Positions 36,501 to 49,300 of a stretch of 64,000 nucleotides of DNA are shown here, one piece after another. This stretch comes from Chelonoidis abingdonii (taxonomy: Eukaryota; Chordata; Testudines; Testudinidae). The position numbers and the translations under genes are program-made. The stretch spans positions 125,944,415 to 126,008,414 of the forward strand of contig NC_133773.1 of assembly GCF_003597395.2 (NCBI RefSeq), in the 5' to 3' direction. The first letter of the stretch is position 1. Every line of letters starts with the position of its first letter. Below the pieces are notes generated by a model. That model did no database searches and was not told where the DNA came from. It worked only from the letters and a program-made list of their open reading frames with translations.

Positions 36501-39500
36501 CTGTAAAAACAGCCTGGTGGGATTTCATGTTTGTCTTTCATTTTCTCAATGTCAAATATACTTGGTTAACAAGAAAAACAAGAGTTCTGTTGCTGCAAAT
36601 TTTACGTGGCATCTGTGTACAACACCCTCATGCATAATCACCAGTAATAAAGATCCTGTAACTAGGTATGTGTATGAGGCAGACTATAAATAGTCTCCTC
36701 TCCGAGGTCAGTATTAGTTCTACACTGCCAACAGGAATAGAAGAGAGTAAAACTTTATTCTGGGGGCAAAGTTTTCCTGGTCTTATGTCCTTTGTAATCT
36801 CATTGAGAACAGTTGAGTTCCAAATGTGCAAGTCAGAACAGAATTTGGCCCACCCTCAGCTCTTATTCAGGTCAAGTTGTTGGGGCTTCTGACATTTTGG
36901 GATCAAGCCCATATTAAGGGCCAAATCTTCCTTGTCCTATTCATACAAAAGTCCCGTAGAAGACTTCAACTCTATTTAAAAAGTGCCTTCTTTTTGTGGT
37001 GCAACTCTACAGCTACACACACTACTCCCAGCTGCCCATCTTCCAACTTTTCCATCCCCAGCACTGCTTTTCCTGACTGCCTGTCGCTCAACTGCTTCCA
37101 ATCCACCCCAGCTTTCTTCCTCTTGGTTTCTACTTCTCCATCTTCCCTCTACAACTGATATCCTGTCTTCTGTGTATTATCTGAACCGAACTTTCATCTA
37201 TAACCAACTGATCCACCTCAAATACCACTGGATTTTAAATAAGATTCAATATGTATCAAATTTAGAGATGAGAGGGTCATAATCTGATGTGTTTCTAGTA
37301 ACACAAGTAAGGACGTTACTTTAAATTATAGTTTTAAACCCAGCAGTGTTCCTGTAAGATATATTGTAGGTTTCTTTTCTCTATTAATAGGGTGGAAAAC
37401 TCAGTGTTGGAAATGATGAGGAAGAAGGCGGGAATGAAGAAGAGGAGGGAGAGAGTGAAGAAGAAAGTGAGGGAGAGCCTGGTGGAGAAGATGAGGAAGA
37501 AGCAATTGTTGAAGAAGATGATGCTACAGATAGTCCCTCTGACCTTGAATCTGACATGGGGAGTGAGGAAGAGGTCACTGCAAATGAAGAACAGAAGGAG
37601 AAACACAAAGGAAATGAAGAGAGATTGCAAAGTGAGGAAGAACAGAATGCTAAAATAGAAGCTGCCAGATCTGAGCTTCCATATACATTTACTGGTAAGA
37701 TTCCTAATGACTGAATAGGTAAGGGAGAGGTTGTCTGTTGGAGCCCTATGTATCTGAGGCTCCACATCATAATTACACTCCATCTGGCCAATGAGTACTG
37801 GACATGACTCTTCAGATCTTGAAAACGCGACTTGTTGTCAGCAAGCAGAATTTCTCTGAGTAGCATGAGAAAAGAAAAGAAATTTAATGTGGATAAATAT
37901 AAAGTAATGTACATTGGAAAAAATAACCGCAACTATACATACAATATGATGGGAGCTAATTTAGCTACAACTAATCAGGAAAGAGATCTTGGAGTCGTCA
38001 TGGGTAGTTCTCTGAAGATGTCCACGCAGTGTGCAGAGGCAGTCAAAAAAGCAAACAGGATGTTAAGAATCATTAAAAAAGGGATAGAGAATAAGATGGA
38101 GAATATCTTATTGCTCTTATATAAATCCATGTTACTCCCACATCTCTCATACTGCGTACAGATTTGGTCTCTTCATCTCAAAAAAGATATACTGGCATTA
38201 GAAAAGGTTCAGAAAAGGGCAACTAAAATGATTAGGGGGTTTGGAACAGGTCCCATATGAGGAGAGATTAAAGCGTGGAAAAGAGGAGACTGAGGGGGGG
38301 AATATGATAGAGGTATCATAAAATCATGAGTGAGTGTGGAGACAGTGGAACTAAGGTAAAAGTTAATTTTATATACTTATTCCCATATACAAGAGAAACT
38401 AGGGGTCACACAAATGAAACTTACCATTATCTGTCGTTTAGCCAGCAAGGTTTAGAAACAAAACCAAAGGAGTTCTTCTTCATGAGCACACAGTCAACTT
38501 GTGGAACTCCTTACCTGAGGAGGTAGTGAAGGCTAGGACTATAACAGCGTTTAAAAGAGGACTGGATAAATTCATGGTGGTTAAGTCCATTAATGGCTAT
38601 TAGCCAAGATAGGTAAGCAATGGCGTCCTAGCCTCTGTTTGTCAGAGAATGGAGGTGGATGGCAGGAGAGAGATCACTTAATCATTGCCTGTTAGGTCCA
38701 CTCCCTCTGGGGCACCTGGCATTGGCCACTGTTGGTAGACAGGATACTGGGCTAGATGAACCTTTGGTCTGACCCGGAATGGACATTCTTATGTTCTTAG
38801 TATCTCTAGAATAGATCTATGGTTGTGGAGAAAGAAACTATTCTGCATGTGTACAGGATATTCATTCTTGTTAACTGAATATTTCACCAAGCTAGTATGT
38901 CAGTAGAGAATACTGAAGTACAGTATTTAAACAAGCTATGCTGAAATTAGACAACCATTCAAACCACTTGCCAGAGTGTTGCCGTTTCCATTTGGTGGCA
39001 GGTGATAAAATAACATACGTTGCATAAAATAGTTCAAATTGAATCCGGCAAAGAACTCTAAGGAAATATAATGGTTAACATTTTATAAAACACGTTGACT
39101 GGCACATATGTATTTTTTTTCCCATCAGTGGGTAGGCTCTTACATTTCTTATATGTTCCATACAGAATGCTAAGTTAGTGTGACTTCAAAATTACACAGT
39201 TCCTATAAAAACAAAAGTCAGAAAATATAAAATTATGGGTAAATGGACCGTGAGCTTTAGCTCCTGTGCGTGTGTGTGTGTGGTGCAGTCAAGTCTTTAT
39301 ATGATTGCATACTGTGTCAGATAACACAATGTTAATGTTTTTTATTAATGTTTAAAATATGTTAACGTAAAAATGTTTCCAGCAGTTTTATTGTTTTGTT
39401 CTGATTTGAAATAGTTATTTTCCAAAAGTTTGTTAACATAGTAAAATATTTTCTAATTTATGTTTGTTCAACTGTGTGTGTTTGATTTTTGTTTTTATTT

Positions 39501-40268
39501 TTATAATAGTTCCAGAATCCTATGAGAAACTTAAATCTTTACTGTTTGGAAGAATAGTAGAAGAACAGCTAGTTATCCTAGAGAGGATTCAGAAGTGCAA
39601 TCATCCAAGCCTTGCAGTGGGAAACAAAGCAAAGTTAGAAGTACGTTTATTAGTTTTTAAATGAACTTTGAATGCTAAAGTGAGTTTGCTAAGTATTCAA
39701 GGAGCAGTTTGAAATATATTGGTTTTGTATTCACATTATTTGAAGAAAACTTTATCCAAAATGTACATACGGGAGAACCTAGGCAGTGTTCATTTGCCAT
39801 GTGCTGTCTCATTATTTTTCTATGCTTTTAAAAATATCTATATTTAAGTACATACAAAGAAAAAAACTGTAATGGTTTTAACATGATGTGCTTCTTGCAG
39901 AAACTGTTTGGCTTCCTTTTGGAGTACATTGGGGAATTAGCAACTGTGGAGCCACCAGAGCTCAAAACAATTGACAAATTGGTCCTGTAAGTAATAAAAC
40001 ATGTTGACTGTGGCCCCTTCGTGGTGATTGGAAGGGAAAAGATAGTTGCATGGTAATAAAACACATAGTGCGTTACTTAATTTAAATTCTCCTGCTAACA
40101 TTGAAAGCTACTGGTTTTTTATTTACTTTATTGTGTTTTAACATTGTTTCTTTTAGTGCCTTAGTCATTAATTTGTATTAAAAAGCTTTCAACATTCCAG
40201 AAGGAATTTAACAGAATTCTCAGTGTGCATTAGACCTCCCATAGGTGTTAGAGCTATAGAAATATGTA

Positions 40269-40329
<61 letters not shown>

Positions 40330-43300
40330 TTGTAAAGGAAAGTTATTTAGATTACTAAGTCAAGCATTTGAAAGTTAGGCAATGCTAGATTTATGGTTGC
40401 CCATGCAATATTAATTTTGTCCTGTGTCCATCCTGGGCACTAAATGAGGCAGGGGACCAAGGGCAAAATGTGATCAGGTAATTAGAGACTGTGTCGTAAT
40501 GCATACATGTAAATGTGACATTATCTAACTTCTGAGTGGTTGACTTTTTTCAACCTGAATGATTTTCTTTCAACATAGATGGGGGTTTTGTGTATGTAAT
40601 TTCCTTTTTTTGGTTTGTTTTATTTTTTAAGAAAAGAGTAAAAATTTTATTATATGCAACTGAAACAATCTCCCCATCATGCATCATAAACAGGATTTCA
40701 ACTTTGAACTTTCAGCATTGCAGTGCAGACTTGAGATACAGGACTATCTGTATTAGCTTGCAGCAGGGGAAGGTGGTTATCCTGGAGGGGAGGATGGACC
40801 TCTAACACCATGTGCATGTCCAGGCGGTGGTGTTGGAATGCTGGCCTGGTCTAGCACTCTTCTCCCTGAGAGACGGAGGGCTCCTGCCCCTAGAAGATAG
40901 AGATGGGAGGCTAGATCCATGTTCTCGGTCGTGGGTTTGTGGTCAAGGAAGGGGGAGCCTGGCTCTACTCTCCTGTCACCTCACCACTACAGTTGATCTG
41001 AGCACTCCCAGATGCTTCCTGTGCAGAATATATGTTGCTTGCATCACTTTGGTGGTGGCATAGGCTAGACTGTTTAGAATGTTTAGTGTTGTTATTTTGG
41101 CATGCTGCAAATTTTTCCTGAGGCATGCCAGCAAGAGAGAGGAAATGGTGATTTTTAGCAGTTTACATCTCAGCTTAACCTAAATGGAATTTCATGGGAC
41201 AAAAAAATCACTTCTCTATCCCGAGGACTTTGTCCCTACTCAGTTCCAAAACCCTGCTGCAAACAATGGAGAAGTTAAAGCTTTTTTTTTTTTTTTTGGG
41301 GGGGGGGGTTTTTTATTTTTTTTTGTGGGGGGAGGGAATCTTTTGTAATGGAAGATGTGAGGCAACCTAAATACAAGGGTTGCTTCCACCGTCTCCTTAT
41401 AACAATATTACCTTAAAATGGGAAAACACGAATAGATAACGAAACTATGTCTCATTGCATATTGAGCAGAATCTAAGCATCGAGCATTCTGAACACATTC
41501 CATTTACTTCAATACCTACTCACAATAACTCTAACGGTCATGAAATTCAGAAAGAAGTCTTCAGATCATGCTACCTTAACATGGTTTTTGAGTACAATAT
41601 TATATTTATGCATTAGAAATTCATATTCAAATTTAAAAAGCCACAAACCTATAAGTGAGGTGGTATTTCACAAGCCCTAATGAAAACCAAAAGCGTAGCA
41701 GCCATATGTGTGCACCAGTTAATTATCTTCTGCAGAAATAATTTTATTCAAAGTGTGTGTTTAGCCTAGTGCAAATAACATTTCCAAAGGTGCTTAAAAA
41801 TCATGATTCTTTATTAATATAAATGGTGTAACTTCATGGTGACTTGGGTTTCTTGTTAATAGGCCGTTGTACAGTCTTTGCCAGATGTTTCCTGAAGCTG
41901 CAAGTAACAGCGTTAAGCTTGTCCTCCAAGATGCTGCACATGACATGCAAGAAATGATTGAAGTCAAAGGCCGTGCAACATTTCCAGGGCTAGACATGGT
42001 AATTAACACATTTTGTTTAGAAAAGTCTGTTGCCTTTTCCTTTAGTGTAAAATACCAGGGTGACATTAAATCTTGTTTTGCATTTCACAGCTTATCATTC
42101 AAAGTATGACACATTGCAGCTTCTGTGGGTTTTCTGTGCCCTGAATCGCCTGTCTTGGAATAAATTAATATTACAGAACAGAAGCATGGCAGCAAAAATG
42201 TTAATTGAGAGGAGAAAACCCTGTCTGATTCTAAATTAACTGATTTGCAGGTTTTTTTATTCAGTCTTAAAATAACTGAACATTGTTTTGCCTGAGACTT
42301 GAGTGTAGGATTCTGTTTGTTTTCTGCAACAATTAATAACATTGCTAAAATTACTGCCATGTAGAGCAAGGCAATGTTGTCCTTCCTATCCCTGATCAAA
42401 TGAAAAAAAAAATTCAGTTAAATAAACTGTTTTAAAATAAAAAGTCTCCACAGAGATTCAGTATTCTACAGTGGAAAAACTTTTCTGCATCATTAACAAA
42501 CAGAACTGTGGAGGTAGTACAATATTTTTTTTAAGACGTAGATATGATAGACAATAAATTAGGGACCTTGGAATGAAATAGTTGAGCGTCGCTCTTTATT
42601 AGTGCTTCACAGTTCTATTGACTATCCTATATCTATGAATAGACTCTTCTTCCAAACTATAGGCAATTGGCTATTTGAGAATTCAGGATGGGATGAATTT
42701 AAAATAGTGACAACTTATTGTTTGATAACATGCCTAAAGGACAAGTTAAAAGTTGGTGTTTGATTCAAAGGGAGAGTGCTCTTTAAAAGCTCTTTAGTTC
42801 TTTTGATCACCCACGTAGTCTTTCAAATTTGTGCCATGATGTCCTTATCTGGGGAGCCGTTGTATTGCCTGTTTGTTCTTATAACAGCTCCCATTGAATT
42901 AAAGCAATATAAATACATAATAAATATTCCACTGCTCCAATATGTTGTATAGACTATCTCAGTAACTAGGTTACATATCAATTATTACTTCTCCGTATTC
43001 TTGAGATTACTACATAGCAGTTCTATGTCGAGAGTCACATATTATGTAAAACCAATTACGATACTCAGAAAGTTATTTACTGTATTCTAACTTCTTAATC
43101 TGTTTTATTCTTTTTTCAGCTCATTTATTTGAAAATTACTGCAATACTATTTCCTACCTCTGACTTCTGGCACCCAGTAGTAACACCTGCATTGGTATAT
43201 ATGAGTCAGTTACTTACTAAGGTATGCCTGTAATATTTTACTTCAGTATAAAACTTCAATCCTTCCATTTCTGTCTTGTACTCCAATTTAAAATACAATG

Positions 43301-46300
43301 AGATTAAGATAGATAGATATGGAGATAGAACTTTTTTGAAAGAATAGCTAGGAATATGTTTTGGTAGTACAGTATGTTATATCAGTAATTGTCAGGAAAA
43401 TATTTTTGGTTGAGGAGTAAAGTGCCACTTAGTAAAGCCTTACTCTTACAAAATCACATCCAGTGAGTTGTCATACAAAAACTCCGCACTTGAACTTGAG
43501 TGCCTAGTATTAAATGAGGATGTTGCTATAACAGGCATAGAAACTTGGTAGAACAATGATACTCAGTGGGACACGGTAATGCCAGGGAACAAAATATATA
43601 TGACAGAATAGTTCATGCTATTGGGGGAGTGGCCTTGTGTGTGAAAGAAAGTAGAGTAAAATATAGAAAAATCACAAATGAATCAAACTTTATCATAGAA
43701 TCTCTTATGTCTAGAAACTCCATACATAGATAATAAGACCATAGCAGAATGAATATACTATCAACCAGTTGACCAGGATGGTGATTATGAAATGCTCAGG
43801 AAGATTAGGGAGGCTACAAAAACAGAAAACCTAATAATGATGGGGGATTTCTACTATCCCCATATTGACTGGGACAGACGGATGCAGAGATAAAATTTCT
43901 AGACGTCACTAATGACTGCTTCTTGGAGCAGCTTGTCTTTGGAACCCACAAGGAGAGAGGCAATTCTTGATTTAGTCCTAAGTGTAGCACAAGATCTGTC
44001 CAAGGTGAATATAGCTGAACTACTTGGTAATAGCGACCATAATGTAATTAAATTGAAGATCTTTGTAGGGGGGAAAATACCAAAGAAACCCACCGAAATA
44101 GCATTTAATTTCAAAAAGGTAACCATACAAAAATGAGGAAGCTAATTAAAAATTAAAAGAAACAATCATAGGAGTGAAATGTCTGCAAGCTGAATGGAAA
44201 CCATTTAAGAACATCATAATAGACTAGAGGCTCAAACTAAATGTATACCCCTATGACATTTCAGGGTACAATCCAGACCAGTGGGAGGTTGTGTCACCAC
44301 CTGTCCCGCAACATGAGATGCATCACAGTGATTTGTTGTTGTAGCTTTGAACCTGGGCCCCTCATAAACATCTAAACAGCTTGTAGGTCACACCCTGAGT
44401 ACCTGTGTATAGCTGTAGCATGCCAGCATGGTCCAGGTACACTGGGGGTTCCACCAGTCTTGATTATCATTTACAGAGTGACCGCAATACACTTCCAGTC
44501 CTGAATTTTCCCCCAAAACATGTGTTGTGCTTTGTCCAGCTCTTTCCTGGACAGTTCAGAAATTTTAGGTCTATTTCCCCAGTAACAGAGCAATATCTAA
44601 CAGTTAGCTACTTTAAATGGAGTTACCCAAACAATTCAGTTTAAATGCAACACTGGATTAGTTAGATAAACTTATTTTATTCTTTAATCAAAGTGCAAAG
44701 AAAGAGTTTGTGAGTACAGGTATAAGGCATTAAAGTCAGAAATGCATATAAGACAAATAAAGATAAAATGCTTTTTAGTTCTAAAACTTAACAAACTAGA
44801 CTTGATTCATGGTGGAATTGTTACCACATGCTCCCAGCAACAAGGCTGACCAAATTTCAGGTCAGGATCTCTCCCAAAGTCAAATGGCTATTTCTTTTGC
44901 CTTAGACGAAAGAGATGGACAGGGAGAGATACATTGGGGTGTTTTTGTCCCTCATTTCTATAGTCCAGTTCCTTTTTGAAATGCATTTTCTGTGGCCTAC
45001 CCCTAAATCGGGTTGGCAGCCTTCGACACATGATCCATCAGGGTAATCCACTGGTGGGCCGTGAGACATATTTGACCATCCGCAGGCATGGCCCCCTGCA
45101 GCTCCAAGTGGCTGCAGTTCACCATTCCCAGCCAATGGGAGCTACAGCAGGCTGTGCCTGTGGACAGTTAACATAAACAAAATGTCTCTTGGTGCACCAG
45201 CAGATTATCTTGATGAGCCACGTGCCAAAAATTGCTGACTCCTGCCCTAGATAAACATTATTTCTGTTGTGAGGATGGAGACAGGGAGGCACATGCAGAT
45301 CTGTTTGTTCCGGTCAACCTTCCTTACCAAAGAATGGCCACTTGGCAGGTGATTGCTCATCAACTTTGATCACACCTGGCTAGAGGTGTCTGCTTGTCTT
45401 TTGTCTGTGAGGAACCAGTTTATACACTCCCGAGATTTGTCTGGTAACCACATTTGTTATTACACTTCTACCTCAATATAACGCTATCCTTGGGAGCCAA
45501 AAAATTGTACCATGTTATAGGTGAAACCATGTTATACTGAACTTGCTTTGATTCACCGGAGTGCGCAGCCCTGCCCCCAACCCCCCCCGGCGCACTGCTT
45601 TACCGTGTTATATCCAAATTCATGTTGTATAGAGGTAGCAGTGTATTTCAGATTATATTCATAGCTTTACATATAGTGTTGCTGCATACATTTCACCATG
45701 ATACTACTGATCGGTAGTTTAGTTTTCAAATGATACTTCACAAAGCATAATTTGTACATATTATTACAATAGTGTGTAGGCTGTGAATACTGGGGTAAAT
45801 TTGGTCACAACCCCAAATTAAAAAACAGAGGACAAAAAAAAATGCCACCATCGCTAAACCACTGAGTAAAAGAGGTGTTCAGAGGCAAAAAGGCATCTTT
45901 TAAAAATTGGAAGTCCAAACCTACTGAGGAAAATAGAAAGGAGCATAAACTCTGGAAAGTCAAGTGTAAAAGTATAATTAGGCAGTCCAAAAAATAATTA
46001 GAAGAGCTACTTCCAACTACAGCAAAAGACACACAAACTAACAGCAAATATCTTTAAGTACATCAGAAGCAGGAAGTCTGCCAAACTGTCAGTGGGGCTA
46101 CTGGACAATCAAGGTGCTAAAGGAGTTTTCAAGGAAGAAAAGGCTATTGCAGAGAAACTAAATGAATTCTTTGCATTGTTCTTTCTTTGGAGAGGATGTG
46201 GGTGAGATCCCCACACCCGAGCCATTTTTCTTAGGTGATGCATCTGAGAAACTGTCCAGGACAGAGCTGTCAGTAGAAAACATCGTGGAACAAATTGATA

Positions 46301-49300
46301 AATTAAACAGTAATAAGTCATCAGGACCAGATGGTATTCATCCAAGAGTTCTGAAGGAACTCAAATATGAAATTGCAGAACTGCTGACTATGATAGGTTA
46401 TTATCTTATCAGGTTTCAAAGTGGTAGCCGTGTTAGTCCTTGTGGCACCTTAGAGACTAACAAATTTATCTGGGCATAAGCTTTCATAGGCTAAAACTAC
46501 TTCATCAGATGCATGGAGTGGAAAATACAGTAGGGAGGTATACATTCACAGCATATGAAAAGATGGGAGTTGCCTTATCTAAATTGAATTGGCTCATTAG
46601 CACTGACCCCCCACTTGGTAAGGCAGCTCCAGTCTTTTCATATGCTGTGTATTTATACCTCCCTACTGTATTTTCCACTCCATGCATCTGATGAAGTGGG
46701 TTTTCTACTGACACTTCCATCATGGACAGTACATCAGAAGCAGGAAGCCTGCTAAACAACCAGTGGGGCTCCTGGACAATCGAAATGAAAAAGGAGCACT
46801 TAAAGATGATAAACTAAACGAATTCTTTGCTTCAGTCTTCATGGCTGAGGATGTTAGGGAGATTCCCAAACCTGAGCTGTCCTTTGTAGGTGACAAATCT
46901 GAGGGATTGTCACAGATTGAAGTGTCATAGAGGAGGTTCTGGAATTAATTGATAAACTTAACAGTAACAAGTCACCGGGACCAGATGGCATTCACCCAAG
47001 AGTTCTGAAAAAGAAGCTAAAATGTGAAATTGCAGAACTATATACATGGTTTTGAACCTGTCCTTTTAATCAGCTTCTGTACCCATAACTGGAAGATGGC
47101 TAATGTAACGCCAATATTAAAAAAGGGCTTAAGGAAGTGATCCGGCAATTACAGACTGGTAAGTCTAACATCAGTACCGGCAAATTATTGAAAACAATAG
47201 TAAAGAATAAAATTGTCAGACACATAGAAGACATAACTTGTTGGGCAACAAGTCAACATGGTTTCTGTAAGAGAATCATGCCTTACTACTATTAGAGTTC
47301 TTTGAAGGCATCAACAAACATGTGGACAATGGGGATCAGTGGATATAAGTGTAGTTAGATTTCGAGAGAGCCTTGACAAGGTCCCTCACCAAAGACTCTA
47401 AATAAATTAAGTTGTCTGAGATAAGAGGGAAGATCTTTTTTATGATAGAGAACTGCTTAAAAGAACAGGAACAAAAGGTAGGATACAGATGGTAATTATT
47501 CAGAAATGGAGAGCGTAAACTAGGTGTCCCCAAAGGTGAAATACAGAGTCCTAGGACCAAATCCTTTTCACTTATTCATAAATGATCTGGAGAAGAGGTA
47601 AACAGTGAGTGGCAAGTTTGCAGATAGATTACTAAAACTACTCAAAGATAGTTAAGACCAAAAAAGCAAAGACTGTGAAGAAACTTCCAAAGATCTTCAA
47701 ACAAAACTAAGATGAATGTGGGCAACAAATGGCAAAAAGAAATGAAATGTAATGTGGGATAAATGTAGAGTAATACACATTGGAAAAAATAACCCCAACT
47801 ATACATACAATATGATGGGGGCTAATTTAGCTACTAACTAATCGGGAAAGAGATCTTGGAGTCATTGTGGATAGTTCTCTGAAAATGTCCATGCAGTGTG
47901 CAGCAGCAGTCAAAAAAGCAAACAGGATGTTAGGAATCATTAAAAAAAGGATAGAGAATAGAACAGAATATCTTATTGCCCTTATATAAATCCATGATAC
48001 ACCCATATCTTGAATACTGTGTACAGATTTGGTCTCCTCATCTCATAAAAGATATACTGGCATTAGAAAAGATTCAGAGAAGGGCAACTAAAATGATTAG
48101 GGGTTTGGAATGGGTCCCATATGAGGAGAGAATAAAGAGATTAGGGCTTTTCAGCTTGGAAAAGAGGAGACTAAGGGGAGATATGATAGAGGTATATACA
48201 GTCATGAGTGATGTGGAGAAAGTGAATAAGGAAAAGCTATCTGCTTGTTCCCATAATATAAGAATTAGTGGCCACAAAATGAAATTAATGGGCAGCAGGT
48301 TTTAAACAAATAAAAGGAAGTTTTTCTTCACAGAGCGCACAGTCAACCAGTGGAACTCCTTGCCTAAGAGGTTGTGAAGGCTAGGACTATAACAGAGTTT
48401 AAAAGAGAACTACATAAATTCATGGAGGTTAAGTCCATCAATGGCTATTAGCCAGGATGGGTAAAGAATGGAGTCCCTAGCCTATGTTTGTCAGAGGGTG
48501 GATATGGATGGCAGAGATCACTTGATCATTACCTATTAGGTTCACTTCCTCTGGGGCCCCTGGCATTGGCCACTTTCGGCAGACAGGATACTGGGCTGGA
48601 TGGACCTTTGGTCTGACCCAGTATGGCCATTCTTATGTTCTAATAAATAGTCAGTTTTCACAAAGGAAAGTGGTAAATGGAGGGGGGCCCCCAAGGATCT
48701 GTACTGGGACTTGTGCTGTTCAACATATTCATAAATAATCTGGAAAAAAAGGTGAACCGTGAGGTGTCAAAGTTTGTAGATAATAAAAAATTACTCAAGA
48801 TAGTTAAGTCTAAACCAGACTACAAAGAGTTATAAAGGGATCTCTTAAAACTGGCTGACTGGGCAAGAAAATGACAGATGAAATTCAGTGTTGATAAATG
48901 CAGAGGAATGCACCTTGAAAAACATAATCCAATACATACAAAATGATGGGTTCTAAATTAGATGTTACTACTCAAGAAAGAGATCTTGAAGTCATGGGTA
49001 GTTCTCTGAAAACATCTGCTCAATGTGCAGCAGCAGTCAAAAAAGCTAACAATGCTGGCAACCATTAGGAAAGTTATCGATAATAAGGCAGCAAATATCA
49101 GGCCACTATAAATTGCTGATATGGGCACATCTTGACTACTGTATGCAGTTCGAGTCACCTCATCCCAAAAGCGATATATTAGGATTGGAAAATGTACAGA
49201 GAGAGGCAACAGCCAATTAGAGGGGAGATTAAAAAGAGAGACTGTTCAGCTTAGAGAGACACAACTAAGGGGGAGATATGATAAGAGGTTTATAAAATCA

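Larger units (their letters stand above)
44247..45786 (-). mobile_element. Probable LTR inserted in CR1, itself carrying nested MITEs
   Basis: The CR1 reading stops near 44246 and resumes near 45790. The intervening stretch, with 'catttcagggtacaatccag' at its left edge, resembles a turtle LTR in reverse orientation. Two younger elements sit inside it (45009-45244 and 45463-45643). I could not define a target duplication, so class and edges are tentative. Confidence 0.5.

Noticed and set aside
37832..38260. 142-codon frame with reverse-transcriptase-like sequence as a host gene
   Set aside because: It is the C-terminal end of a CR1 LINE inside a NOP14 intron; frame breaks follow and the CR1 tail is present.
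47976..48305. 109-codon frame in NOP14 intron 12
   Set aside because: Again CR1 reverse transcriptase C-terminal sequence, part of the nested LINE cluster.
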